The notes under the pieces are model-generated. The model worked only from the letters and a program-made list of their open reading frames with translations, ran no database searches and was not told the DNA's origin. The position numbers and the translations under genes were made by a program. Below, one piece after another: positions 1 through 5,716 of a stretch of DNA of 5,991 nucleotides. Each line of letters begins with the position of its first letter. Within the stretch, counting starts at the first letter, position 1. This stretch comes from Verrucomicrobiota bacterium. Its GTDB lineage: Bacteria; Verrucomicrobiota; Verrucomicrobiia; Opitutales; UBA953. The stretch covers positions 1-5,991 of the forward strand of contig SYID01000238.1 in NCBI GenBank assembly GCA_005798925.1, read 5' to 3'.

Positions 1-113
1 GCGTCGCCGCGCAGGGCGCGGCGCGCCCAGCGCAGGTGCGCGGCCAGCGAGGCGAAGGCCCAGCCGGCGGCCGCGACGAGCGCGAGCAGGAGCAGCCAAG
101 GGAGCCAGGTCAT
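1..113 (-). CDS. Probable sensor histidine kinase, N-terminal fragment (runs off the left edge)
   Basis: Only the first 37 codons are present, read from an ATG at 113-111. The peptide begins MTWLPWLLLL and continues with Ala, Leu and Val residues to about position 25. This is one clear membrane-spanning segment. A basic stretch follows (HLRWARRALRG, about 26-36), so the chain should continue in the cytoplasm by the positive-inside rule. No kinase motif is reached. The functional call rests on context: the gene starts 49 bp after the stop of a PhoB-like response regulator on the same strand, the usual order for a PhoB-PhoR-type pair, and many PhoR-like kinases begin with a short N-terminal anchor. 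No good Shine-Dalgarno sequence precedes the ATG, so translation may depend on the upstream gene. Any small membrane protein would fit the visible residues equally well. Confidence 0.5.
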   Translation of the reverse strand, partial: MTWLPWLLLLALVAAAGWAFASLAAHLRWARRALRGD

Positions 114-162
114 CGGCGGGAGATGCTGTCGCGCGCTTCGCGCCGGCGCCAGCGCAAAGCGG

Positions 163-876
163 TCAGCCGTTCACGCGGTAGCCCACGCCGCGGACGGTGT
201 CGATCACGTCGCCGGCCGGCCCGAGTTTCTCGCGGAGGCGCCGCACGTGCGTGTCGACCGTCCGCGTCTCGAGATCGGGCGAGTAGTTCCAGACATCGGC
301 CAGCAGTTCTTCGCGCGACTGCACCCGGCCCTTCCGTTCGAGCAGCATCCGCAGCAGCTTGAACTCCGTCGCGGTCAGCTCGACCGGCTTGCCGGCCGCG
401 GTGACCTCGTGCCGTTCGATGTCCAGCACGAGCGCGCCGGCGGCGAGGCGCGTCGACGGTTTCGCGGCGGCCGACTTCGCCCGGCGCAGCAGAGCCTGCG
501 CGCGCAGCATGAGCTCGCGCGTGTCGAACGGTTTTGTCACGTAGTCGTCGGCGCCGGACTCGAGGCCCTTGACCTTGTCGACCGTCTCCCCTTTCGCCGT
601 GAGGAAGATCACGGGCGTGTCCTGCAGCAAGGCGTCGGCCCGGACCATGCGCAACAGCTGGACGCCGGTGAGCTCGGGCATCATCACGTCGAGGATGATC
701 AGGTCCGGCCGGAAATCCCGGGCCAGGCCGATCGCGCGCAACGGGTCGTTGAGGGTGCGGATGGCGTAGCCGGCTTGCTTGAATTTGTAGTCCAAGAGTT
801 CCGTCACATCGGCTTCGTCGTCGACGATCAGGATGCGCTTGAGGTGTTCGGCGTCCATAAAGGTATACCCCACCAT
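163..876 (-). CDS. OmpR/PhoB-family two-component response regulator
   Basis: A cytoplasmic transcription factor of 237 residues, typical for the family, which should be phosphorylated by a partner histidine kinase and then bind promoter DNA. The receiver domain spans about residues 13-130. It has the acidic pair D19-D20, phospho-acceptor D63 in LIILDVMMPE, the switch threonine T93 in FLTAK, and K115 in YVTKPF. A winged-helix DNA-binding domain fills about 145-237, with the family hallmark RTVDTHVRRLREKLG and the C-terminal GVGYRV. All phosphorylation residues are present. The ATG at 876-874 is preceded by GAGAGG six bases upstream. A second ATG at 858-856 would give a start six residues shorter (MDAEHLKRILIVDDE) and cannot be excluded. 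The likely kinase gene follows directly. The family assignment is firm. The signal, phosphate or other, cannot be read from sequence, so I give no symbol; PhoB is the nearest named model. Confidence 0.93.
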   Translation of the reverse strand: MVGYTFMDAEHLKRILIVDDEADVTELLDYKFKQAGYAIRTLNDPLRAIGLARDFRPDLIILDVMMPELTGVQLLRMVRADALLQDTPVIFLTAKGETVDKVKGLESGADDYVTKPFDTRELMLRAQALLRRAKSAAAKPSTRLAAGALVLDIERHEVTAAGKPVELTATEFKLLRMLLERKGRVQSREELLADVWNYSPDLETRTVDTHVRRLREKLGPAGDVIDTVRGVGYRVNG

Positions 877-916
877 AAAGCCCCTCTCGTATTAAGCGCC
901 AGAGTTAGGTGACAAA

Positions 917-939
917 TGGGGCGAATGGGAAACGCCCCA
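917..939. terminator. Short GC-rich hairpin, possible terminator of mnmG or operator
   Basis: A perfect 7-bp inverted repeat, TGGGGCG (917-923) and CGCCCCA (933-939), encloses a 9-base loop. On the minus strand it would fold in the mnmG read-through transcript about 130 bases after the stop, but only three U residues follow. On the plus strand AAATAAT follows. Without a proper U-tract it is a weak intrinsic terminator. It also sits 41 bases upstream of the regulator start, where it could lie in the leader RNA. Confidence 0.25.
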
Positions 940-969
940 AAATAATCACATAAAATATTGAATAACAAC

Positions 970-1000
970 ATTTTACATAAATGCGAAACATGACTGTCAC
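970..1000 (-). promoter_or_regulatory. Candidate sigma-70-type promoter for the response regulator
   Basis: On the minus strand GTGACA (1000-995, five of six matches to TTGACA) is followed after 19 bases by TAAAAT (975-970, five of six matches to TATAAT). It points at the regulator start about 95 bases downstream. The spacer is two bases longer than ideal. In an AT-rich stretch such matches arise easily, so this is only a suggestion. Confidence 0.2.
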
Positions 1001-1030
1001 CTCATGTGGCCGCAATCTTAACCTAGGGGA

Positions 1031-1046
1031 TGTTCCACGTAGAACA
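1031..1046. other. parS-like ParB-binding site (one mismatch)
   Basis: TGTTCCACGTAGAACA matches the bacterial parS consensus TGTTNCACGTGNAACA at every fixed position but one: A instead of G at the eleventh base (1041). ParB (Spo0J) proteins bind this element to load onto the chromosome and direct origin segregation. It lies 24 bp past the stop codon of mnmG. The dyad is longer than parS itself: GGGGA at 1026-1030 pairs with TCCCC at 1048-1052, across a single unpaired base at 1047. The longer dyad could also fold in RNA. The match, the intergenic position and the better site 1.2 kb away make chance unlikely. Binding itself is inferred. Confidence 0.75.
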
Positions 1047-1070
1047 CTCCCCTTCCCTCCCTAGTTTGCT

Positions 1071-2954
1071 TCAAGCTTTAGACCTGAAGAGGACCATCAA
1101 TAATGAGATATCGGCCGGATTGACGCCGCTGATCCGACTGGCCTGACCGAGGGTCTTGGGCTGGATGGCCTGCAGCTTTTGCCGCGCTTCGATACGGATT
1201 CCATACGCTTTTAAAAAATCGAAGCCGTCGGGCACCTTAAAGGAGTCCAGGTCGTGAAGTTTACGGGCGTTGCGCGTTTCGCGCTCCAGATAGCCGCGGT
1301 ATTTGACCCGGTACATGACTTCGGCCTGAACTTCAGGCGCTTCGGCCAGGAATGACGGCGGCAACTCTTTTGGGGTCGTATCCCAGTTACGGCGGATGAC
1401 GTCGCCGGCGATCCCGCCTGGGATGGCCAGCTTTTCAAGGTATTCGATCCAATGAGCGACTTTATCGGCCTTGGCCTTGATGCGAGCCAATCGGTCGGGC
1501 GGGACTAGGCCGAATTCAGCGATTTTGTCCTTCAGGCGCAGTTCGGCGCTGCCGTGGTTGAACAAAAGGCGGAATTCCGCCCGGCTGGTGAACATCCGGT
1601 AAGGCTCCTGGGTGCCTTTGGTCACCAAATCGTCAATCAGAACCCCGATATAGGCTTCGTCGCGGCCTAGGACCATCGGAGTCTGGCCCTTGACCTTACA
1701 GGCGGCGTTGACCCCGGCCACCAGACCTTGAGCGCCGGCTTCCTCATAGCCGGAGGTGCCATTGATCTGTCCGGCAAAGAACAAACCTCCGACCTTTTTG
1801 GACTCCAAGGTGGGGTAGAGTTGGGTGGGGGGCGCGAAATCGTATTCCACGGCATAGGCCGGGCGCAGCATGACGGCCTTCTCCAAGCCAGGGATTGATG
1901 CCAGCATCTGGAGCTGGACCGTAAAGGGCAGGGAGGTCGACAGGCCGTTGATATACCATTCGTCGGTATTCCGACCTTCAGGCTCCAGGTAGAGCTTGTG
2001 AGCGTCCTTATCCGAGAACTTCACGAACTTGTCCTCGATGGAAGGGCAGTAGCGCGGACCGACCCCGGTGATTTCGCCGCCATAAAGGGGAGAGAGGTGC
2101 AGGTTCTCCTGGACGATCTTACCGGTGGCGCCCGTGGCTTCCGTCATCCAACAGGAAACCTGGTCGCTCCCGGGAGTCCATCCGGGGAGGCGTTCGCCCG
2201 CTTGTTCCACGTGGAACAAATCGGTCTGCTGCCGGGTGTCGTGGAAGGCGAAAAGGGTGGGGGAGGCATCGCCTGGCTGTTCCTCGCATTGGCTGAAATC
2301 GATGGATGAGCCGAGGATGCGCGGAGGGGTGCCGGTCTTGAGCCTTTGAAGTTCGATTCCAGCCTCTAAGAAACTGGCTGACAATGATTTAGCACTAAAA
2401 TCTCCTAGGCGTCCACCCTCAGTTTTATTCGCTCCGATGTGCATCAGGCCCCGCAAGAAAGTGCCTGTGGTCACGACCACGGTCTTACCATGAAAAGCGA
2501 GGTCCAGATTGGTCTGCACGCCGACGACGACGCCGGCCTTGAAGATCAGGCCGGTGACCTGGGCCTGGAAGATGGTCAGTCCTTCCTGCAGCTCGCAGAG
2601 GTGTTTCATCCGGAACTGGTACGCCTTCTTATCACACTGGGCCCGAGGGGCCTGGACGGCCGGACCCTTAGAGGAGTTGAGGAGGCGGAACTGGATGCCC
2701 GTGACGTCGGCCGTCAGGCCCATTTCGCCCCCCAGGGCGTCGATTTCCCGGACGATGTGCCCCTTGGCCTGCCCCCCGATGGCGGGGTTGCAGCTCATCT
2801 GGGCGATGGTGTCGACGTTGCCGGTCAGGAGCAGGACCTCCACGCCCATGCGGGCCGCGGCCAGGGCGGCTTCCACGCCGGCATGGCCGGCACCGCAGAC
2901 GATGACGTCGTAGGGGCGGTCAGGCCCGAGGCGGATTTGTTTGTGAGGTCGCAT
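1071..2954 (-). CDS. mnmG: tRNA uridine-5-carboxymethylaminomethyl modification enzyme MnmG (GidA)
   Basis: MnmG is a cytoplasmic FAD protein that works with MnmE to install the carboxymethylaminomethyl group at C5 of wobble uridine 34 in certain tRNAs. The protein has 627 residues, close to the E. coli length of 629. It shows the FAD-binding GAGHAG (21-26), SCNPAIGGQAKGH with catalytic-type Cys55 (54-66), GPRYCPSIEDK with the second conserved Cys303 (299-309), GLFFAGQINGTSGYEEA (390-406) and a C-terminal ISGVNPADI stretch. I chose the ATG at 2954-2952 because GAGGGA lies six bases upstream. A GTG at 2981-2979 overlapping the mnmE stop would add nine residues but lacks a binding site. Residues 238-264 appear about 18 longer than the same stretch of E. 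coli MnmG, and L246-Q251 in that stretch are encoded by a parS palindrome. Base composition is lower in GC than in the flanking genes. Confidence 0.97.
   Translation of the reverse strand: MRPHKQIRLGPDRPYDVIVCGAGHAGVEAALAAARMGVEVLLLTGNVDTIAQMSCNPAIGGQAKGHIVREIDALGGEMGLTADVTGIQFRLLNSSKGPAVQAPRAQCDKKAYQFRMKHLCELQEGLTIFQAQVTGLIFKAGVVVGVQTNLDLAFHGKTVVVTTGTFLRGLMHIGANKTEGGRLGDFSAKSLSASFLEAGIELQRLKTGTPPRILGSSIDFSQCEEQPGDASPTLFAFHDTRQQTDLFHVEQAGERLPGWTPGSDQVSCWMTEATGATGKIVQENLHLSPLYGGEITGVGPRYCPSIEDKFVKFSDKDAHKLYLEPEGRNTDEWYINGLSTSLPFTVQLQMLASIPGLEKAVMLRPAYAVEYDFAPPTQLYPTLESKKVGGLFFAGQINGTSGYEEAGAQGLVAGVNAACKVKGQTPMVLGRDEAYIGVLIDDLVTKGTQEPYRMFTSRAEFRLLFNHGSAELRLKDKIAEFGLVPPDRLARIKAKADKVAHWIEYLEKLAIPGGIAGDVIRRNWDTTPKELPPSFLAEAPEVQAEVMYRVKYRGYLERETRNARKLHDLDSFKVPDGFDFLKAYGIRIEARQKLQAIQPKTLGQASRISGVNPADISLLMVLFRSKA
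2203..2218. other. parS centromere site inside mnmG (exact consensus match)
   Basis: TGTTCCACGTGGAACA is a perfect 16-bp palindrome and matches the parS consensus TGTTNCACGTGNAACA at every defined position. The symmetry extends one base on each side, giving an 18-bp palindrome at 2202-2219. Those 18 bases are exactly six in-frame codons of mnmG, Leu-Phe-His-Val-Glu-Gln. In other bacteria parS sites cluster near the replication origin, often in or beside the mnmE-mnmG-rsmG-parA-parB neighbourhood, and are loading sites for the ParB sliding clamp. The context therefore fits. No parA or parB lies in this window. Identification rests on the match, on a second site nearby and on the locus. Confidence 0.9.
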
Positions 2955-2976
2955 AGGCGCTCCCTCACCGGAGGGA
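2955..2976 (-). promoter_or_regulatory. mnmG ribosome binding site within a small hairpin
   Basis: On the minus strand TCCCTC (2976-2971), a CGGT loop and GAGGGA (2966-2961) form a perfect 6-bp stem. The right arm is the Shine-Dalgarno sequence, six bases before the ATG of mnmG. The mnmE stop codon (2980-2978) lies one base before the hairpin, so a ribosome finishing mnmE would open it. This supports the ATG at 2954 as the start and suggests that the two subunits are translationally coupled. The pairing is seen directly; the coupling is inferred. Confidence 0.55.
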
Positions 2977-2977
2977 A

Positions 2978-4336
2978 TCACTTACCTATGCAGAAGGAAG
3001 CAAAGAGCTTGTCCAGCATACGCTCATTATCGATGCGTCCGACGATCTCCCCGAGGGCGTCCAAGGCGACCCGGGCCTGGGCGGCCGCGAGTTCGGTCTG
3101 GATCGGGGCCTTCAGGTGGCCGATGGCTTCGGTCAGGGCGTCGGCCGCCCGGGCCATCGCCTCGGCATGGCGGACGGAGACCACCAGGTCCTCGGCCCCC
3201 GGGGCGATCTCGCGTTCGACGAGGAATTCGCCGAGCTTCGCCCGCAGCTTCTCGGCGTCGCGGCCATCCAGGAGGCAGGCCGACAGCTTGGTGAGCCGGG
3301 GCAGGAAATCTTTCTGCGCCGGGTGCGCGGGGAGGTCCGCCTTGTTCGCGATGACGAGCGTGCGCGCCGGGTCGAGCAACGCGACGAGTTCCGCGGGCAG
3401 GGCAGGGGGCTCGGCCGAAGCGTCGACCACGAGCAGGAGGAGGTGCGCTCCGCGCGCCTGTTCGAGCGCGCGCGTCATGCCGAGGTGCTCGAGCGACGAG
3501 CCGCCGGCGCGCAGGCCGGCGGTGTCGATCGCGGTGACGGCGAGCGGCAGGCCCGCGACGGGCGCCTCGAGGTAGTCGCGCGTGGTCCCGGCCTCCGGGC
3601 TCACGATCGCGCGCTCCGCGCCGGTCAGCGCGTTGAGCAGGCTCGACTTGCCGGCGTTCGGCGCGCCGACGACGGCCGCGCGCAGGCCGGCGCGGAGGGC
3701 GCCGTCGTGCTTCGCGGTACGGGCGTATGCGGAAAGTTCTGACGCGATTCCGGCCAAGCGGGCCGCAGGTCCGCGCGGGTCCTCGGGCGGGAGGTCTTCC
3801 TCGGGGAAGTCGATGTGCGCCTCGAGTTCGGCGAGGACCTGCAGCGTGCGGTCGGTCCAGCGCGCGACCTGCCGGCCGAGCTCGCCGGCGAGCTGCCGCC
3901 GCGCCGAGGCGAGCGCGCGCTCGGAGCTGGCGTGGATCAGGTCGGCGACGGCCTCGGCCTGCGTCAGGTCGATCCGGCCTGCGAGGTACGCGCGACGCGT
4001 GAACTCGCCGGGTTCGGCGAGGCGGCCGCCGCGCGCGAGGCAGTCCTCGGTGATCCGGCGCACGAGCAGCGGATTGCCATGGCAGGTGACCTCGAGCGAA
4101 TCGTTGCCGGTGAACGAACGGCCGGCGGACCAGAGCACGGCCACGACCTGGTCGATCGGCGCGCCGGCCTGGTCGCGCCAGATGCCCAGCGTCGAAGTCT
4201 TCTCCTTCGGCGGCGACTTCCGGCCGAGCGCGGCTGTCGCGATCGTCGCGGCGAGCGGTCCGTCGACGCGGACGATCGCCAGAGCCGAGCGGCCCGCAGG
4301 AGTCGCGGCGGCGACGATGGTCTCGGTGACGGACAT
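2978..4336 (-). CDS. mnmE: tRNA modification GTPase MnmE (TrmE)
   Basis: MnmE is the potassium-activated GTPase partner of MnmG in wobble-uridine modification. The 452-residue length is normal. The N-terminal tetrahydrofolate-binding domain begins with TETIVAAATPAGRSALAIV (4-22). A helical domain follows, interrupted by the G domain: P-loop GAPNAGKSS (224-232, with Asn227 at the potassium-binding position), GTTRD (250-254), DTAG (271-274), a glutamate at 283 in the position of the E. coli catalytic Glu282, and NKAD (331-334). The protein ends in the invariant FCIGK, whose cysteine (449) is required in E. coli. I chose the ATG at 4336 because family proteins begin just before this TIVA motif. 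In-frame starts at 4396 and 4453 would add 20 or 39 proline-rich residues with no family counterpart. No clear ribosome binding site precedes it. mnmG follows immediately. Most of the gene is extremely GC-rich, and its last 20 or so codons are less so. Confidence 0.96.
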   Translation of the reverse strand: MSVTETIVAAATPAGRSALAIVRVDGPLAATIATAALGRKSPPKEKTSTLGIWRDQAGAPIDQVVAVLWSAGRSFTGNDSLEVTCHGNPLLVRRITEDCLARGGRLAEPGEFTRRAYLAGRIDLTQAEAVADLIHASSERALASARRQLAGELGRQVARWTDRTLQVLAELEAHIDFPEEDLPPEDPRGPAARLAGIASELSAYARTAKHDGALRAGLRAAVVGAPNAGKSSLLNALTGAERAIVSPEAGTTRDYLEAPVAGLPLAVTAIDTAGLRAGGSSLEHLGMTRALEQARGAHLLLLVVDASAEPPALPAELVALLDPARTLVIANKADLPAHPAQKDFLPRLTKLSACLLDGRDAEKLRAKLGEFLVEREIAPGAEDLVVSVRHAEAMARAADALTEAIGHLKAPIQTELAAAQARVALDALGEIVGRIDNERMLDKLFASFCIGK

Positions 4337-4457
4337 GGGACGGCGTGGGCCGAGGTCATCCCAAGGGGCGAGGGGAGGGGAGGCAAGCGGTGTCATACGT
4401 CCGCAAAAAGGCTGGAAGGGAAGGGCGGGCCTGCCAAAGTCCGCCCGAGACACTCCC
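4337..4457. promoter_or_regulatory. Divergent intergenic region between mnmE and lysA
   Basis: These 121 bp must carry the promoters for both divergent genes if neither is read from further away. I see no convincing -10/-35 pair on either strand. The plus strand carries three GGGG runs close together (4365-4368, 4372-4375, 4377-4380) followed by GG, and a GC hairpin just before lysA. No strong Shine-Dalgarno sequence is present for either start codon. Confidence 0.4.
4423..4446. repeat. GC hairpin immediately upstream of lysA
   Basis: GGGCGGGC (4423-4430) can pair with GTCCGCCC (4439-4446) to form an 8-bp stem with one G-U pair and an 8-base loop. It ends 11 bases before the GTG start of lysA. 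In the lysA leader RNA it could limit ribosome access. No T-box, lysine-riboswitch or leader-peptide features are visible, and in such GC-rich DNA a stem of this size may be accidental. Confidence 0.3.
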
Positions 4458-5714
4458 GTGGAAAATCACCGCTTCCTTCTTCCTGACCCGGCCCGCCTGA
4501 TCGCGGCGACCCATGGCACTCCTTGCTATGTGTACGACCAGGCCACCCTCGAGGCTCAGGCCGACGCCATGCTGGCGTTCCCGAACGCTTACGGGCTGAC
4601 GGTCCGGTTCGCGATGAAGGCCTGCCCGAACGCGGTCATCCTCAAGGTCTTCGCCAACAAAGGGCTCCATTTCGACGCCAGTTCGGGCTGGGAAGTCCGT
4701 CGCGCCCTGCACGCCGGCGTCCCCGCCGACCGGATCTCGCTGTCCTCCCAGGAGCTGCCGGAAGATTTCGCGGCCCTCCTTGATAAGGGAGTGCACGTCA
4801 ACGCCTGCTCCCTCCTCCAGCTGGAAAGGATCGGCCAGGCTCTCCCCGGTCACGCGGTCGGCCTGCGCTTCAATCCCGGCAAGGGCTCGGGCGGCAACGG
4901 CAAGACGAACGTCGGCGGCCCCGACTCCTCTTTCGGCATCTGGCATGAGTGGGTCGATCAGGCCCAGGCCATCGTCAAGCAGCACGGCCTCAAGGTCGTC
5001 CGCATCCATACCCATATCGGCTCCGGCAGCGATCCGCTGGTCTGGCAGGAAGTCTCCGCCGCCAGCCTCGCGCTCGTCGCCCGCTTCCCGACCGTCCAGA
5101 CCCTCAACCTCGGCGGCGGCTACAAGGTCGCGCGCGTGGCGACGGAGAAGGGCACCGACCCGCAGGTCGTCGGCGCGCCGGTCAAGGTCGCCTTCGAGAA
5201 GTTCGCCGCGGCCGACGGACGCAGGCTCCGTCTCGAGATCGAGCCCGGCACGTTCCTCGTCGCCAATGCCGGGGCGGTCCTCGCGCGCGTCCAGGACGTC
5301 GTCTCCACCGGCGCCCGCGAATTCCTCAAGCTCGACTCCGGCATGACGGAGATCCTGCGTCCTTCCCTCTACGGTTCGCAGCATCCCGTCCACCTCTATC
5401 CCGCGAAGCCCGCCGCCGGCGAACGCGATTACGTCATCGTCGGACACTGCTGCGAATCGGGCGACCTCATCAGCTGCGCGCCCGGCGAACCGGAGACGCT
5501 CGCCACCCGTCGTCTGCCCGTCGCCGTCCCGGGCGACCTCTGCGTGATCGGCGGCGCCGGCGCCTACTGCGCCGGGATGAGCACCAAGAATTACAACTCG
5601 TTCCCCGAAGCCCCGGAAGTCCTCCTCCGTCGCGACGGCGGCTTCTCGCTCATCCGTCGCCGCCAGTCCCTCGAGCAGATCCTCCAGAACGAGCTGCCGG
5701 CCCCCGGTCTCTGA
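4458..5714 (+). CDS. lysA: Diaminopimelate decarboxylase LysA (E. coli subtype)
   Basis: This PLP enzyme of the fold-type III (alanine racemase-like) class converts meso-diaminopimelate to L-lysine, the last step of lysine synthesis, in the cytoplasm. At 418 residues it is close to E. coli LysA (420) and shares that subtype's motifs: FAMKAC with PLP lysine K54 (51-56), KTNVGG (149-154), HTHIGSG (184-190), LGGG (218-221), LRPSLYG (300-306), CESGD (332-336), GAYCAGMSTKNYNS (368-381) and a C-terminal LIRRRQSLEQIL (398-409). The usual EPGR motif reads EPGT (262-265), so the arginine is replaced by threonine; the other substrate-side residues R301, Y305, E333 and Y370 are kept. The GTG at 4458 is the only start that gives the family N-terminus, and only a weak GAG precedes it. 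The in-frame extension upstream runs antisense to mnmE and is not credible. A related PLP decarboxylase activity is possible but less likely. Confidence 0.93.
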   Translation: MENHRFLLPDPARLIAATHGTPCYVYDQATLEAQADAMLAFPNAYGLTVRFAMKACPNAVILKVFANKGLHFDASSGWEVRRALHAGVPADRISLSSQELPEDFAALLDKGVHVNACSLLQLERIGQALPGHAVGLRFNPGKGSGGNGKTNVGGPDSSFGIWHEWVDQAQAIVKQHGLKVVRIHTHIGSGSDPLVWQEVSAASLALVARFPTVQTLNLGGGYKVARVATEKGTDPQVVGAPVKVAFEKFAAADGRRLRLEIEPGTFLVANAGAVLARVQDVVSTGAREFLKLDSGMTEILRPSLYGSQHPVHLYPAKPAAGERDYVIVGHCCESGDLISCAPGEPETLATRRLPVAVPGDLCVIGGAGAYCAGMSTKNYNSFPEAPEVLLRRDGGFSLIRRRQSLEQILQNELPAPGL

Positions 5715-5716
5715 AC

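Larger units (their letters stand above)
907..1002. repeat. Inverted pair of AGGTGACA elements upstream of the response regulator
   Basis: AGGTGACA occurs at 907-914 on the plus strand, and its reverse complement TGTCACCT at 995-1002. They bracket the AT-rich core. The right copy reads CTGTCACC on the plus strand, which resembles one half of a PhoB box (CTGTCAT/C). However, neither copy has the second half-site 11 bp away that a real Pho box needs. They may be operator half-sites for autoregulation by the adjacent regulator. This is inference from position and resemblance, and an 8-bp match could be chance. Confidence 0.25.
877..1070. promoter_or_regulatory. Intergenic region between mnmG and the response regulator, with AT-rich core
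   Basis: This 194-bp gap holds no credible gene. Its middle is strikingly AT-rich: bases 941-980 contain 6 G or C out of 40, in a window where nearby coding DNA reaches above 80%. It must contain the promoter of the downstream regulator if that gene is transcribed separately from mnmG. It also holds a parS-like site (1031-1046), a short GC hairpin (917-939) and an inverted pair of AGGTGACA elements (907-914 and 995-1002). I looked for DnaA boxes (TTATNCACA) in the AT-rich core and found none with fewer than about three mismatches, so an origin is not supported. Confidence 0.5.

Noticed and set aside
531..549. TTTGTCACGTAGTCG resembling a parS core inside the regulator gene
   Set aside because: Only the CACGT core matches; the outer arms are not symmetric and differ from the consensus at several positions.
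877..1070. Possible replication origin
   Set aside because: AT-rich and next to parS, but I found no DnaA-box cluster and no dnaA or dnaN gene in the window.
2439..3575. Open plus-strand frame antisense to the mnmG start and the mnmE end
   Set aside because: It spans two well-supported minus-strand genes, has low-complexity composition and shows no domain.
3582..4457. Long open plus-strand extension in frame with lysA
   Set aside because: It runs antisense to mnmE, reads as low-complexity Arg/Ala/Ser-rich protein, and LysA proteins begin where the GTG at 4458 places them.
4452..4467. CCCGTGGAAAATC at the lysA start resembling half of a parS site
   Set aside because: Only one half resembles the consensus and there is no matching left arm.
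4356..5447. Open frame of 363 codons antisense to lysA
   Set aside because: It is a by-product of strong third-position GC bias in lysA; the product is Asp/Glu/Gly/Arg-rich and resembles no family I recognise.
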